Source of the DNA: Myxococcales bacterium
GTDB lineage: Bacteria > Myxococcota_A > Polyangia > Polyangiales > Polyangiaceae
DNA length: 64,000 nucleotides
Assembly (NCBI GenBank): GCA_947473045.1
Contig: CANJCO010000010.1
Span: 38,625-102,624 of the forward strand
Direction: 5' to 3'
Position numbers and translations under genes: made by a program
The notes under the pieces: generated by a model
Databases searched by the model: none
The model's input: the letters and a program-made list of their open reading frames with translations, nothing else
What the model was told of the DNA's origin: nothing
In this document: positions 28,936-37,236 of the stretch, in pieces
Layout of the letters: the number at the start of each line of letters is the position of its first letter
How positions within the stretch are numbered: the first letter of the stretch is position 1

Positions 28936-30606
28936 ATGTCTGCCAGCAACCGACCCGCGAGCGGCGCCACCGCGTCCCAGTCCGTCGTCAACGCGCCCGC
29001 GCCCGAAGCAGGGCAGTTGCTAGCCGGCGCCCGGCTCGTCAAGCGCCTCAGTAGCGAGACGGATCGACAGGTCTGGCGCGCCGAGCTTTCGGGCACGATG
29101 GTTTCCGTTTGCGCCTTCACAGGCGACCCCCGCAGCGAGACCGCGCGCAGATTCCGCGAAGGCGCACAGACGCTGCTCGACCTGACCTTGCGCTCGCCGA
29201 TCCCCGGCGTTCTGCGCGTGCACACCTTGAGCGAAGACGGCCTCGCCTATGCGGCGGACCTGTGGACGGTCGGCAGCGTCGCCAATCTCTCAGCGCTCGG
29301 CTGGGGCCTCGAGCCGCGCATCGATTTGCTGCGGCAGGTCTGCAGCGCGCTCGAGCAGCTCCACGCCCTCGGAATTCCGCATGGCTGCCTGCTGCCGAGC
29401 AACATCCTCCTCGACGACGATCTACGGCCGGTGCTGTCCGATATCGGACTCCATGATCCCAGGGAGCTGGCGAACGATCCCGCGACGCGCGCGTACGTTC
29501 CATCGGAGCTGGCAGCGGGCGAAGCCTTTTCGACGGCCACCGAGGTGTTCGTGCTCGGTCAGCTGCTGCAGATGCTGCTGCTCGACGCCGATCCCCCGCC
29601 TGAATACGCCGACCTTCCGAAGCTCGAGACCATCGCCGCGATCGCCCCCGCGGGGCTCGTACGCATCGCACGCAAGTGCCTGCTCGCGCGCGCCGACCAG
29701 CGCTACGGCAGCGTGGCGGAGCTCGTCATCGAGCTCGCGCGCTTCGAGGAGTTCGAGACGGTCGGCCTGCCGCATCCCGACGTGCGCGAGGCCAACGTTC
29801 CGGTCAGTCGCTATGTCAGCCCCGCTGCACGCTCCTCGCTCACCCCCCAACCCCCCCAGCCGCCGTCCTCGAAGACCGGCGCCAACAAGGCCATCAACAA
29901 GACGGGCGCCAACAAGGCCATCCCCAAAGAAATTCGGCAACCGAGCGCGCCGAGCATGGAGTCGGCCTACGCTGCTAGGGAGCCCGCCGAAGTCAAGGCA
30001 CGCCCCACCTGGATCGTCCTCGGGTGGCTCGGCGCCCTGATCGTCACGCTCGGCAGCGGTTTCCTCGGCGTGCAGATGGGTTCGCTCGAAATCGTGTGGC
30101 GCGTTCTCGCCGCCATCGGCTTCGGCGCCTTCGTCGCCCTCACGCCTGCGGGCGGGGCAGCGTTCAAGGTGCGCGGCGCGCTCGCCGTGGTCTTCTTCGC
30201 CGTGGGCTTCGCCGTGGACGGAGCCGCGGTGCTTCGCGAGGGCAGCGCGGCCGACCGCTTCGCTTCGAGCGACCCGCACATGGTCGTCAGCGCGGTGCGC
30301 GACCTGCGCAAACAGGGCCGGGTCGATTTTCGAAACATCGTGATGCGCGGCGGCGACCTGCGGGGTCAGGATTTTCGTCAGTGCAACCTCGAGTGGACGA
30401 ACTTCATCTCGGCGGACCTGACGGGCGCGAACCTCGCAGGCGCGTCGCTCAAGGCGGCCAAACTGAAGGACGCGAACCTGTCGGGCGCGATCTTGACCGA
30501 CGCAAACATGCAGTATGCAAACTTTTCGGAAGCCATGTGCGACCTCGCGACGCTCATGCCCGACGGATGGCGCTGCCGCGACGGCCACCCGACCGAAGCG
30601 AAGTAG
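28936..30606 (+). CDS. Membrane pseudokinase with pentapeptide repeats
   Basis: A 556-residue protein. Residues 30-270 have the fold pattern of a Ser/Thr kinase, but the active site is gone. The position of the ATP-binding Lys reads VSVCAF (Cys59), the HRDLKPxN loop reads HGCLLPSN (149-156) with Cys and Leu in place of Asp and Lys, and DFG reads SDIG (168-171). A linker with a direct repeat is followed by three hydrophobic segments between about 355 and 440. The tail is a pentapeptide-repeat solenoid (LRGQDFRQCNLEWTNFISAD onward). It may scaffold or sense for an active kinase. A palindrome copy lies in the pentapeptide part. Confidence 0.85.
   Translation: MSASNRPASGATASQSVVNAPAPEAGQLLAGARLVKRLSSETDRQVWRAELSGTMVSVCAFTGDPRSETARRFREGAQTLLDLTLRSPIPGVLRVHTLSEDGLAYAADLWTVGSVANLSALGWGLEPRIDLLRQVCSALEQLHALGIPHGCLLPSNILLDDDLRPVLSDIGLHDPRELANDPATRAYVPSELAAGEAFSTATEVFVLGQLLQMLLLDADPPPEYADLPKLETIAAIAPAGLVRIARKCLLARADQRYGSVAELVIELARFEEFETVGLPHPDVREANVPVSRYVSPAARSSLTPQPPQPPSSKTGANKAINKTGANKAIPKEIRQPSAPSMESAYAAREPAEVKARPTWIVLGWLGALIVTLGSGFLGVQMGSLEIVWRVLAAIGFGAFVALTPAGGAAFKVRGALAVVFFAVGFAVDGAAVLREGSAADRFASSDPHMVVSAVRDLRKQGRVDFRNIVMRGGDLRGQDFRQCNLEWTNFISADLTGANLAGASLKAAKLKDANLSGAILTDANMQYANFSEAMCDLATLMPDGWRCRDGHPTEAK
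29872..29922 (+). repeat. Direct repeat in pseudokinase linker
   Basis: Two 24-base units differing at one base, at 29872-29895 and 29899-29922 with a 27-base period. They encode two copies of KTGANKAI separated by Asn. This is a recent in-frame duplication in a low-complexity linker. Confidence 0.85.
30509..30519. repeat. Dispersed palindrome TGYANNNTRCA, copy 10
   Basis: TGCAGTATGCA, inside the pseudokinase gene, encoding Met-Gln-Tyr-Ala in the pentapeptide region. Confidence 0.8.
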
Positions 30607-30614
30607 CTCGCTCG

Positions 30615-31091
30615 CTAGCCGCGCTTCCGGGGCCTGGCCCGGCACGCGGGGCACACTCCGTACATCTCGTGCTTGTGGCTCCGCAGTTCGAAGCCGTAGC
30701 GGCCCGCGATTTCCTCCTGAAGGACCTCGATGCGGGGCTCCTCGAACTCGACAATGCTGGCGCACTCGACGCAGATGAGGTGATCGTGGTGCGTGACGTC
30801 GTCGGCGAGCTCGTAGCGCGCGAGGCCGTCACCGAAGCGCCGCTCGTAGGCCACACCGCACTCGGTGAGCAGCTTGAGCGTGCGGTAGACCGTGGCGTAG
30901 CCGACCTTCGGGTCGCGGGATCGCACACTCGCGAGCAGCTGCTCGATGCTGACGTGGTCGTTCGACGCAAAGAACGTTTCGACGATGAGTCGACGCTGAT
31001 CGGTCGATCGCAGGCCCTTGCGCGCCATGTGCGTCGCGAGCAGCGACCGGAAGTGATCGAGGTCGGGCGGGCTCTTCTGCGGCTGGATCAA
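30615..31091 (-). CDS. Fur-family metal-dependent regulator
   Basis: About 158 residues from TTG 31091; an ATG at 31028 would give 137. The winged helix has LRSTDQRRLIVETFFASNDH, VSIEQLLASVR and GYATVYRTLKLLTECG. The dimer and metal-binding domain has DVTHHDHLICVECASIVEFE and the C-terminal pair CPAC, consistent with a structural zinc site plus a regulatory metal site. It could sense iron, zinc, manganese or peroxide (Fur, Zur, Mur or PerR); the residues do not decide. It diverges from the PAP2 gene and converges on the pseudokinase gene. Confidence 0.88.
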   Translation of the reverse strand: MIQPQKSPPDLDHFRSLLATHMARKGLRSTDQRRLIVETFFASNDHVSIEQLLASVRSRDPKVGYATVYRTLKLLTECGVAYERRFGDGLARYELADDVTHHDHLICVECASIVEFEEPRIEVLQEEIAGRYGFELRSHKHEMYGVCPACRARPRKRG

Positions 31092-31140
31092 GGCGTATCG
31101 GGCCCCCGGCCCGCGTAGGAGATCGAGTATAACGCAGGAT

Positions 31141-31959
31141 ATGCGCCGGGTCACCTTCGCCTTCTTCGTGGCCGCCGCCCTCGCCCCGCACACGGCCACG
31201 GCCGATGACGCGATCGCGGTCGACGCGCGCATCGACGTTCCGCTCACCGCAGCCGCCGGGGCGGCGTGGATCGCCTCGGAGGCGCTCAAGCCAGACCTCG
31301 TAGGCGACCGCTGCCGATGGTGCGATCGCGACGGCCGGGGCCGCGATACCCTCGGCTCGCTCGACCGCGGAGCGCGCGACACGCTGCGTTGGAGCGACCC
31401 CGCGAGCGCAGATTTGGCCTCAAATTTCACCGGTTTCGCCGCCGCGCCGCTCATTTCACTGGGAGGCCTGGCGCTCGCCGCGAGCCTCGCGGGCCGCGGA
31501 CCGGAGGCGTGGCACGACACGCTCGTCGCGCTCGAAGCGACGATGCTGGCGGCAGACCTCAATCAAGCCGTGAAATTCGTTGCGATGCGCCAGCGTCCCT
31601 ACGCCCACGCGGTCGCGGGCGGGCTCCGCGGCCCCGATGACAACCTGTCGTTTTATTCGGGCCACACGAGCCTCGTATTTTCGCTGGCAACGAGCGCGGG
31701 GACGATCGCGTCGATGCGCCATCGCGAGCTCGCGCCGCTCGTGTGGGCCTCCGGGCTCACGGCGGCCGTCGTCACCGGCTGGCTACGCATCGCCGCCGAC
31801 AAGCACTACTTGAGCGACGTCGTCACCGGCGCGGCGGTGGGAGCGCTCATTGGCTTCGCAGTACCTTACGTGTTTCACGGTCGCCGCGAGAGCGCCGGCG
31901 GCGTCGCGTGGAGCCTCATTGGCGTCCCCGGCGGCCTCGGCGTCGGCGGCGCCTACTGA
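31141..31959 (+). CDS. PAP2-family membrane phosphatase
   Basis: A 272-residue protein with a signal sequence and several hydrophobic helices. The three acid-phosphatase motifs are present: KFVAMRQRPY, FYSGHTS with the catalytic His, and RIAADKHYLSDVVTG with the nucleophile His. Likely substrates are lipid phosphates such as undecaprenyl pyrophosphate or phosphatidic acid. A Cys-containing loop (DRCRWCDRDGRGRDT) is unusual. The gene diverges from fur across about 50 bases, so a shared promoter region is possible. Confidence 0.9.
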   Translation: MRRVTFAFFVAAALAPHTATADDAIAVDARIDVPLTAAAGAAWIASEALKPDLVGDRCRWCDRDGRGRDTLGSLDRGARDTLRWSDPASADLASNFTGFAAAPLISLGGLALAASLAGRGPEAWHDTLVALEATMLAADLNQAVKFVAMRQRPYAHAVAGGLRGPDDNLSFYSGHTSLVFSLATSAGTIASMRHRELAPLVWASGLTAAVVTGWLRIAADKHYLSDVVTGAAVGALIGFAVPYVFHGRRESAGGVAWSLIGVPGGLGVGGAY

Positions 31960-31963
31960 GCGC

Positions 31964-32686
31964 CTAGGGGCGTTCGATCGGCAGCGACTCGCTCTCCCAG
32001 CCGAGCAGACCGCCCTCGAGAAACGCCACTGGAACGCCGCTTTCGTTGAGCCGCGCGGCGAGGTCTTTCGTCTTGTCGCCCCCGCGGCAATAGAGCACCG
32101 GCGTACCCGCCATCATGTGCAGCTCGGCGAGGCGACCTTCGATTTCGTCGAGCGCCATATGCTGCGCGCCGGGCAGGTGCGCCCTGCCGTAGGCCGCCGC
32201 GTCTCGCGTGTCGACCGGCACGACGGCGTGCTGCTTGATGAGCTCCGCGAGCTCGCGCGGCTTGACCGCTCCTTCAGTGCGCGGCAAGTACGGCTCGACC
32301 ATCTCGCGAAGCTTCTTCTTGCCTACCGCGCCCGCGACGCCGTCAACGATGCGCTGATTGGCGAACACCATAAACGTCGGCACGCTCTGCACGCGTAGCT
32401 GGCGCGCGAGGTTGGGCGATTTGTCGATGTCGATTTTGACGACCTTGACCTTGCCCTGCATTTCCTGGGCAAACGCCGCCACTTCGGGCGCGATCTGCTT
32501 GCAGGGTTGGCACCACTCGGCGGTGAACTGCATCACGACGGGCAGCTCGCTGGTGAGCACTTCTGCCTCGAAATCGCGCTCGCCGACCGTGGGCGGTCCA
32601 CCGCCGCCCCCCTTTGCGGGCGGTGCCCCGCCTCCGCCAATCGTCAACCCGCCGCTACCGCCAAACCGCGACATCACCATGGGCAC
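31964..32686 (-). CDS. Thioredoxin-rhodanese fusion protein
   Basis: A 240-residue protein. A Gly/Pro-rich N-terminus of about 35 residues precedes a thioredoxin domain with the active site EWCQPCK (Cys59, Cys62) and the cis-Pro motif VQSVPTFMVF. Residues 140-240 form a rhodanese domain with PVDTRDAAAYGRAHLPGA and the active-site Cys in VLYCRGGDKT. Such fusions link thiol reduction with sulfur transfer; no partner is known. There is no signal peptide, so it is probably cytoplasmic. It lies 81 bases downstream of the permease pair on the same strand. Confidence 0.92.
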   Translation of the reverse strand: MPMVMSRFGGSGGLTIGGGGAPPAKGGGGGPPTVGERDFEAEVLTSELPVVMQFTAEWCQPCKQIAPEVAAFAQEMQGKVKVVKIDIDKSPNLARQLRVQSVPTFMVFANQRIVDGVAGAVGKKKLREMVEPYLPRTEGAVKPRELAELIKQHAVVPVDTRDAAAYGRAHLPGAQHMALDEIEGRLAELHMMAGTPVLYCRGGDKTKDLAARLNESGVPVAFLEGGLLGWESESLPIERP

Positions 32687-32767
32687 AAGCTCCTCGACAG
32701 AGTGCGCCTTCTATCCGAGCTGAGCGCCCGCCGCTACCGCCGCAGTCACCCCGCGGGACGGCGACTG

Positions 32768-33835
32768 TCATGCGCTGCTGGCAGGTGGTGTGATGTCGGG
32801 CGCGCCGCCTGCGGCCGTCGGCGAAAAGCGCGGGTCGAGGGCGTCTCGCAGCGACTCGCCCACGACGTTCGAGCAGACGACCGAGATCAAAACGCACAGC
32901 GACGGGAAGACGAGCAGCCACCACGCGCCGAGGTGCGCGCGCGACTCTGCCAGCGACTCGCCCCACGAAGCCGTCGGCTCGGGCAGCCCGACCCGCAGAA
33001 AGTCCAGCGACGACTCGACCAGCACCAGCTGTCCGACGCCCAGCGCACCGGCAACAATCGCGGGCGCGACAGCCTGCGGCAGCACGTGGCGCAGGAGCAC
33101 CCTCGCGGGGCTCGCGCCGAGCGCTCGAGCTGCCATCGCGAAGTCCTGCTGGGAGGCCACGAGCACGTCTGCGCGCACGAGCCGCGCGACCTCCGTCCAC
33201 CGTACGGCCGCGATCGCGAGCAGGAGGCTCGTGGCCGACGGCTTCGTGAGCAGCGCCTGAACCACCAGAACGACAACCAGCAACGGAAACGCGCTCAGCG
33301 CCTCGGTCACGCGCCCCACAACGAAGTCGAGCGCACCTCCGAAGAAGCCCGAGAGCGCACCCATCACGCTCCCCACTGCGACGTAGAGAGCGACCGCGAG
33401 CAGCGCGAGCCCAAGGGCTGTACGTGTACCATACACTAATCTCGACAGGAGGTCGCGCCCGCGGCCGTCCGTGCCGAGCCAATGCGCAGCTGAGACCGAC
33501 GGCGGCGACAGCGGCGGCGTCGCGGCGTCGATCGTGTACGGGCCGAATCCGACGACCGGTCCCACGGCCCAGTCGCCGGCCCCGCGCCCCATTCGTACGT
33601 CTCGCGGCAGGCCCGCAAGCGCGGCAGGCTGCGTGACGCAGGGCAGAACATAGACGCGACCATGTATTTTACAAACAATCGGAAAATCGCTCGCGAGCAG
33701 CTCGGCCAGCAGCGCGACCATCACGAGCGCCCCGAGCATCGCGGTGCAGGCCAGCGTCAGTCGTGCGCCGAAGAGCCTGCCCGCGGCGCGGCGTATCGAC
33801 CCCACAGGACGCGCGTGCGGCGGCCGCCCGGTCAT
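32768..33835 (-). CDS. ABC permease, DppC/OppC type
   Basis: A 355-residue inner-membrane permease from ATG 33835. One helix near residues 25-50 is followed by a periplasmic segment and then the five-helix transport domain beginning AHWLGTDGRGRDLLSRLVYG, a DppC hallmark. The EAA loop is DFAMAARALGASPARVLLRHVLP. Its start overlaps the stop of the DppB-like gene by 4 bases. No ATPase or binding protein gene adjoins the pair. Two copies of the dispersed palindrome lie inside, 238 bases apart, the closest pair in the window. Confidence 0.9.
   Translation of the reverse strand: MTGRPPHARPVGSIRRAAGRLFGARLTLACTAMLGALVMVALLAELLASDFPIVCKIHGRVYVLPCVTQPAALAGLPRDVRMGRGAGDWAVGPVVGFGPYTIDAATPPLSPPSVSAAHWLGTDGRGRDLLSRLVYGTRTALGLALLAVALYVAVGSVMGALSGFFGGALDFVVGRVTEALSAFPLLVVVLVVQALLTKPSATSLLLAIAAVRWTEVARLVRADVLVASQQDFAMAARALGASPARVLLRHVLPQAVAPAIVAGALGVGQLVLVESSLDFLRVGLPEPTASWGESLAESRAHLGAWWLLVFPSLCVLISVVCSNVVGESLRDALDPRFSPTAAGGAPDITPPASSA
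33425..33435. repeat. Dispersed palindrome TGYANNNTRCA, copy 11
   Basis: TGTACCATACA, inside the DppC-like gene. The surrounding codons on the minus strand are AGA, TTA, GTG, TAT, GGT, ACA: Arg and Leu here use very rare codons. Confidence 0.8.
33663..33673. repeat. Dispersed palindrome TGYANNNTRCA, copy 12
   Basis: TGTATTTTACA, inside the DppC-like gene, encoding Cys-Lys-Ile-His with the rare ATA for Ile. Confidence 0.8.
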
Positions 33836-35376
33836 GCCGCTTCCATCTTGACTATTCGCTCGCGCAGTCTGGGATCGAGCAGTCCGTAGGCGAGGTCGGA
33901 AGCCAGCAGCCCCAGCGTCGTCGCGATGGCCGTGAGCAGCACGACCGCCACCAGCCACGCGTGATCGTCGGCCTCGACCGCGCGCATGGTCTCGAAGCCA
34001 AGCCCGGGCAGCCCGAACACCTCTTCGACGACGATGGCGCTGCCGAACAGCGCGGGCAACTGGAGCCCTGCGAGTGACAGCGTCGGCATCATCGCGTTTC
34101 GAAGCGCGTGCACGACGAGAAGTCGCGCGGCGCTGACGCCCTTGCTGCGCGCGGTGCGAATGTAGTCCTGCCGCAAGACGTCGAGCATCGCGGCGCGCTG
34201 GTAGCGCGACAGACTCGCGAGGGAGCCGAGGGTCATCGCGACGATCGGCAGGCCCATACTGGCCCCGCTGCCAACCGAGCGCACGAACAGCTCCGCGAAG
34301 ACAAACGTCGGCAGCGAGTAGAGAACGAACAGGCAAAGGGCGAGGCTCACGTCGAGCGCCCGCCCCCGGCGCCACGCGCTGATCACGCCGATGGGCACCG
34401 CGAGCGCGTACGAAAGGAGCATGGATGCCACCGTGAGCGACAGCGTCACGCCCCCCCTCGCGCCGATCTTCGCCGACACTGGCTGCCCGTCGCGCGTGCT
34501 GATGCCGAGCTGCCCGCGCGCAGCGGAGAGCAGCCATTTTCCGTACCGCGTCTCGCTTACCGAACCGCCGATGCGTTCGAAGCCGTCGAGCACCACGAAG
34601 TCACTGCGGTGGAGAAACCACCACCGTTGCCAGTCGGCGTTCGCCTCGGCGATCGGGACTGCGCCTGCGCCCGCGCCAATTTTTGAAGGCCGGGCTGTGA
34701 CGTGAGCCACGACCACGAGGAGCCGGCGCGCCACCTCCGGGTCGTCGTTTGCAGCCAGCGCCGCGAGCAGATCGTCGAGGGCGAAGGTGTCGAGGCCGAT
34801 GAGATCGCGCTCGCGCGCTTCCGACGCGTGGATGACCAGTCGGGCCACCATTCGTCGCACGTTCGGGCGCGTGAACTCGACGGCGCGATCCTCCCAGAAA
34901 CGCTCCCAGAACAGCGCCGCTGTGTCAGTCGAAACGAGCGCGGGATCGCCGCCGACGCCCATCCGGTCAGCGATGGGGCGCAGCGCGGCGACGACCCGAC
35001 CGCGAGCCGCGGGCGCAAGCCGGTCGAGCGAAGGGAGCAGATACGGAAAACCGGCGCTTCCGGTCTCGGCGAGCACGTGCGCGGCCTCGACCGCCTGATC
35101 GTCATCGGCGACAAGGTGCGCAACGCAGCCTCGGACCACGTCGCGAACATCGCGCGGCGTCGCATTGAAAAACCGCGGCAGATCGGCGAAGCGCTCGCGG
35201 CGCGCTTCTTCGATCGCTTCAAAGCGATCGCGCTCGCGCGCGACGATTTCCGCGCGCTCCCGACCGTGCGGCTCGGGCGGATCCGGCACGAGCGAAGCCA
35301 TCAAAAAGACGGCGATGCTGATGGCCAGCAGGGTGGGGATGGCCCAAAACGCCCTTCGGATCGCGAATCTCAGCAT
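33832..35376 (-). CDS. ABC permease, DppB/OppB type, with long ectodomain
   Basis: A 514-residue permease, far longer than the usual 300-340. The first helix (residues 8-30) and the transport domain from about residue 308 (VTLSLTVASMLLSYALAVPI) are normal, with the EAA loop RQDYIRTARSKGVSAARLLV. Between them about 190 extra residues (70-260) form helical pairs that look like HEAT repeats (VVRGCVAHLVADDDQAVEAA, LLAALAANDDPEVARRLLVV). They end in DWQRWWFLHRSDF. This part should lie in the periplasm. It is the first gene of the pair with the DppC-like permease. Confidence 0.88.
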   Translation of the reverse strand: MLRFAIRRAFWAIPTLLAISIAVFLMASLVPDPPEPHGRERAEIVARERDRFEAIEEARRERFADLPRFFNATPRDVRDVVRGCVAHLVADDDQAVEAAHVLAETGSAGFPYLLPSLDRLAPAARGRVVAALRPIADRMGVGGDPALVSTDTAALFWERFWEDRAVEFTRPNVRRMVARLVIHASEARERDLIGLDTFALDDLLAALAANDDPEVARRLLVVVAHVTARPSKIGAGAGAVPIAEANADWQRWWFLHRSDFVVLDGFERIGGSVSETRYGKWLLSAARGQLGISTRDGQPVSAKIGARGGVTLSLTVASMLLSYALAVPIGVISAWRRGRALDVSLALCLFVLYSLPTFVFAELFVRSVGSGASMGLPIVAMTLGSLASLSRYQRAAMLDVLRQDYIRTARSKGVSAARLLVVHALRNAMMPTLSLAGLQLPALFGSAIVVEEVFGLPGLGFETMRAVEADDHAWLVAVVLLTAIATTLGLLASDLAYGLLDPRLRERIVKMEAA

Positions 35377-35474
35377 CTGTTTCGCACCGGCGCCGTTCGG
35401 GATTATGGCATCGTGCGGGCGCGATGGGCGAGTAATGGACCCGCCCGCGCAAACGTAGCCGGAGCGATGACGCG

Positions 35475-37229
35475 ATGAACGACGATCTTCTGGCGCGGGC
35501 CAAGGCGTGGACGAGCAACGATCCCGACGAAGGCGCGCGCGCGGAGCTTACAGGGGTAATCGAAGCCGCGACCGCGGGCGACGCGAAGGCACAGGCGGAC
35601 CTCGCCGATCGCTTCGCGGGCGTGCTCGAATTCGGCACCGCCGGCCTGAGAGGCGTCCTTGGCGCAGGCCCCAACCGCATGAACCGCGCGGTGGTGCTGC
35701 GCGCAACGCACGGCCTCGCGACCCATCTGGCCACCACGGCGGACGCAAAAATGCGCGGCGTCGTGATTGGCTACGACGGTCGTCGCATGAGCCGCGAGCT
35801 CGCCGAAGACACCGCGTGCGTGCTCGTCGCGCACGGGTTTCGCGCGATGCTCTTCGACGAAGTATGCCCGACGCCCCTCACCGCGTTCGCCGTCAGCCAT
35901 CTCGGCGCAGCCGCTGGCGTCATGGTCACCGCGAGCCACAACCCGCCGGAATACAACGGCTACAAAGTCTACTGGGGAAATGGCGCGCAGATCATCCCGC
36001 CCATCGACGCCGACATCGCGCGCGCGATCGACGCCGGCCCGCCTGCCAATCAGGTGCCGCGCGAAAGCGTCGACGCCGCGAGGGCCAGCGGCGCGCTGAC
36101 CACCGTCGCCCCAGAGGTCGAGCGCGCCTACCTCGACGCGATCGCCGCGCTTGGGCTGCGCGCCGGCGGGCAGCGCGACCTGCCCATTGTCTACACGCCG
36201 CTGCACGGAGTGGGTCACAAGCTCGCCCGCATGGCCCTCACGGAGGCCCACTTTTCGCGGATGTTCACGGTCGCAGAGCAAGCCGAGCCGGACGGGGAAT
36301 TTCCGACCGTCGCGTTTCCGAACCCCGAAGAGAAGGGCGCGATGGACCTGTCGTTCGCGCTCGCGGCGAAAGAGCACGCGGCGCTGGTGCTCGCCAACGA
36401 TCCCGACGCCGATCGCCTCGCAGTGGCGGTGCCGTCGCGGAGCGGTTCAGGATACGTGCAGCTTACAGGCAACCAGGTCGGCGTGCTGCTCGGTCACTAC
36501 GTGATCACGCGCGGGCCGCAAGAGGCCAACCGCGCGGTGCTGGCGTCGATCGTGAGCTCGCCGATGCTCGGCGTGATCGCGCGCAAGCTCGGGGTTCACT
36601 ACGAAGAGACGCTGACCGGTTTCAAGTGGATCGCAAACCGCGCGATCGCGCTCAAGGCCGAGCGGGGCCTGCGCTTCGTGTTCGGCTACGAAGAGGCGCT
36701 CGGCTACACGGTCGGCGAGGTCGTGCGCGACAAGGACGGCGTGAGCGCGGCGCTGCTGTTCGCCGAGTTCGTCGCCGGTCTGGCCTCGGAGGGCAAGTCG
36801 GTGCTCGACGAACTGGAGCAAATTCACCGCGATTTTGGCCTCTTTGTAAGCTCGCAGGTGAACGTCACGAAGAAGGGCGCCGACGGAGCCGCCGAGATTC
36901 GCGCGCTCATGGACCGCCTGCGCGCGCTGCGCGTCGACGCCATCGGGCCGCTTCGGGTCGTCGCGAAGAGTGATTTCTCCTCGCGCGTGCGCACCTCGAA
37001 CGACGGCTCACAAAGCGACATCGCGCTGCCGAAGACCAACATGGTCGCGTTCGAGCTCGAGGGCGCGAGTCGCATCATCGCGCGACCGAGCGGCACCGAG
37101 CCAAAGGTGAAGTTCTACTTCGACGTGCGCACCGAAATCGCCGACGGCGAAGCCTTCGCGCTGGCGGAGGCCCGCGCAAACGACGAGATGGCGGCCCTTC
37201 GCGACGCGTTCGTGGCGCTCGCCGGTTAG
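35475..37229 (+). CDS. Phosphohexomutase (phosphoglucomutase type)
   Basis: A 584-residue alpha-D-phosphohexomutase that moves phosphate between C1 and C6 of a hexose, or acts on pentoses in related enzymes. Visible sites are FGTAGLRGVLGAGPNRMN at the start, the phosphoserine loop VMVTASHNPPEYNGYK, the magnesium loop ANDPDADRLAVA, the sugar-specificity loop GYEEALGYTVG, and the phosphate-binding RPSGTEPKVKFY. The length and loops fit the PGM2/phospho-sugar mutase group. It diverges from the DppB-like gene across 98 bases. One copy of the dispersed palindrome lies inside. Confidence 0.93.
   Translation: MNDDLLARAKAWTSNDPDEGARAELTGVIEAATAGDAKAQADLADRFAGVLEFGTAGLRGVLGAGPNRMNRAVVLRATHGLATHLATTADAKMRGVVIGYDGRRMSRELAEDTACVLVAHGFRAMLFDEVCPTPLTAFAVSHLGAAAGVMVTASHNPPEYNGYKVYWGNGAQIIPPIDADIARAIDAGPPANQVPRESVDAARASGALTTVAPEVERAYLDAIAALGLRAGGQRDLPIVYTPLHGVGHKLARMALTEAHFSRMFTVAEQAEPDGEFPTVAFPNPEEKGAMDLSFALAAKEHAALVLANDPDADRLAVAVPSRSGSGYVQLTGNQVGVLLGHYVITRGPQEANRAVLASIVSSPMLGVIARKLGVHYEETLTGFKWIANRAIALKAERGLRFVFGYEEALGYTVGEVVRDKDGVSAALLFAEFVAGLASEGKSVLDELEQIHRDFGLFVSSQVNVTKKGADGAAEIRALMDRLRALRVDAIGPLRVVAKSDFSSRVRTSNDGSQSDIALPKTNMVAFELEGASRIIARPSGTEPKVKFYFDVRTEIADGEAFALAEARANDEMAALRDAFVALAG
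36457..36467. repeat. Dispersed palindrome TGYANNNTRCA, copy 13
   Basis: TGCAGCTTACA, inside the phosphohexomutase gene. It encodes Val-Gln-Leu-Thr with the uncommon codons CTT and ACA. Confidence 0.8.
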
Positions 37230-37236
37230 CAGGGCC

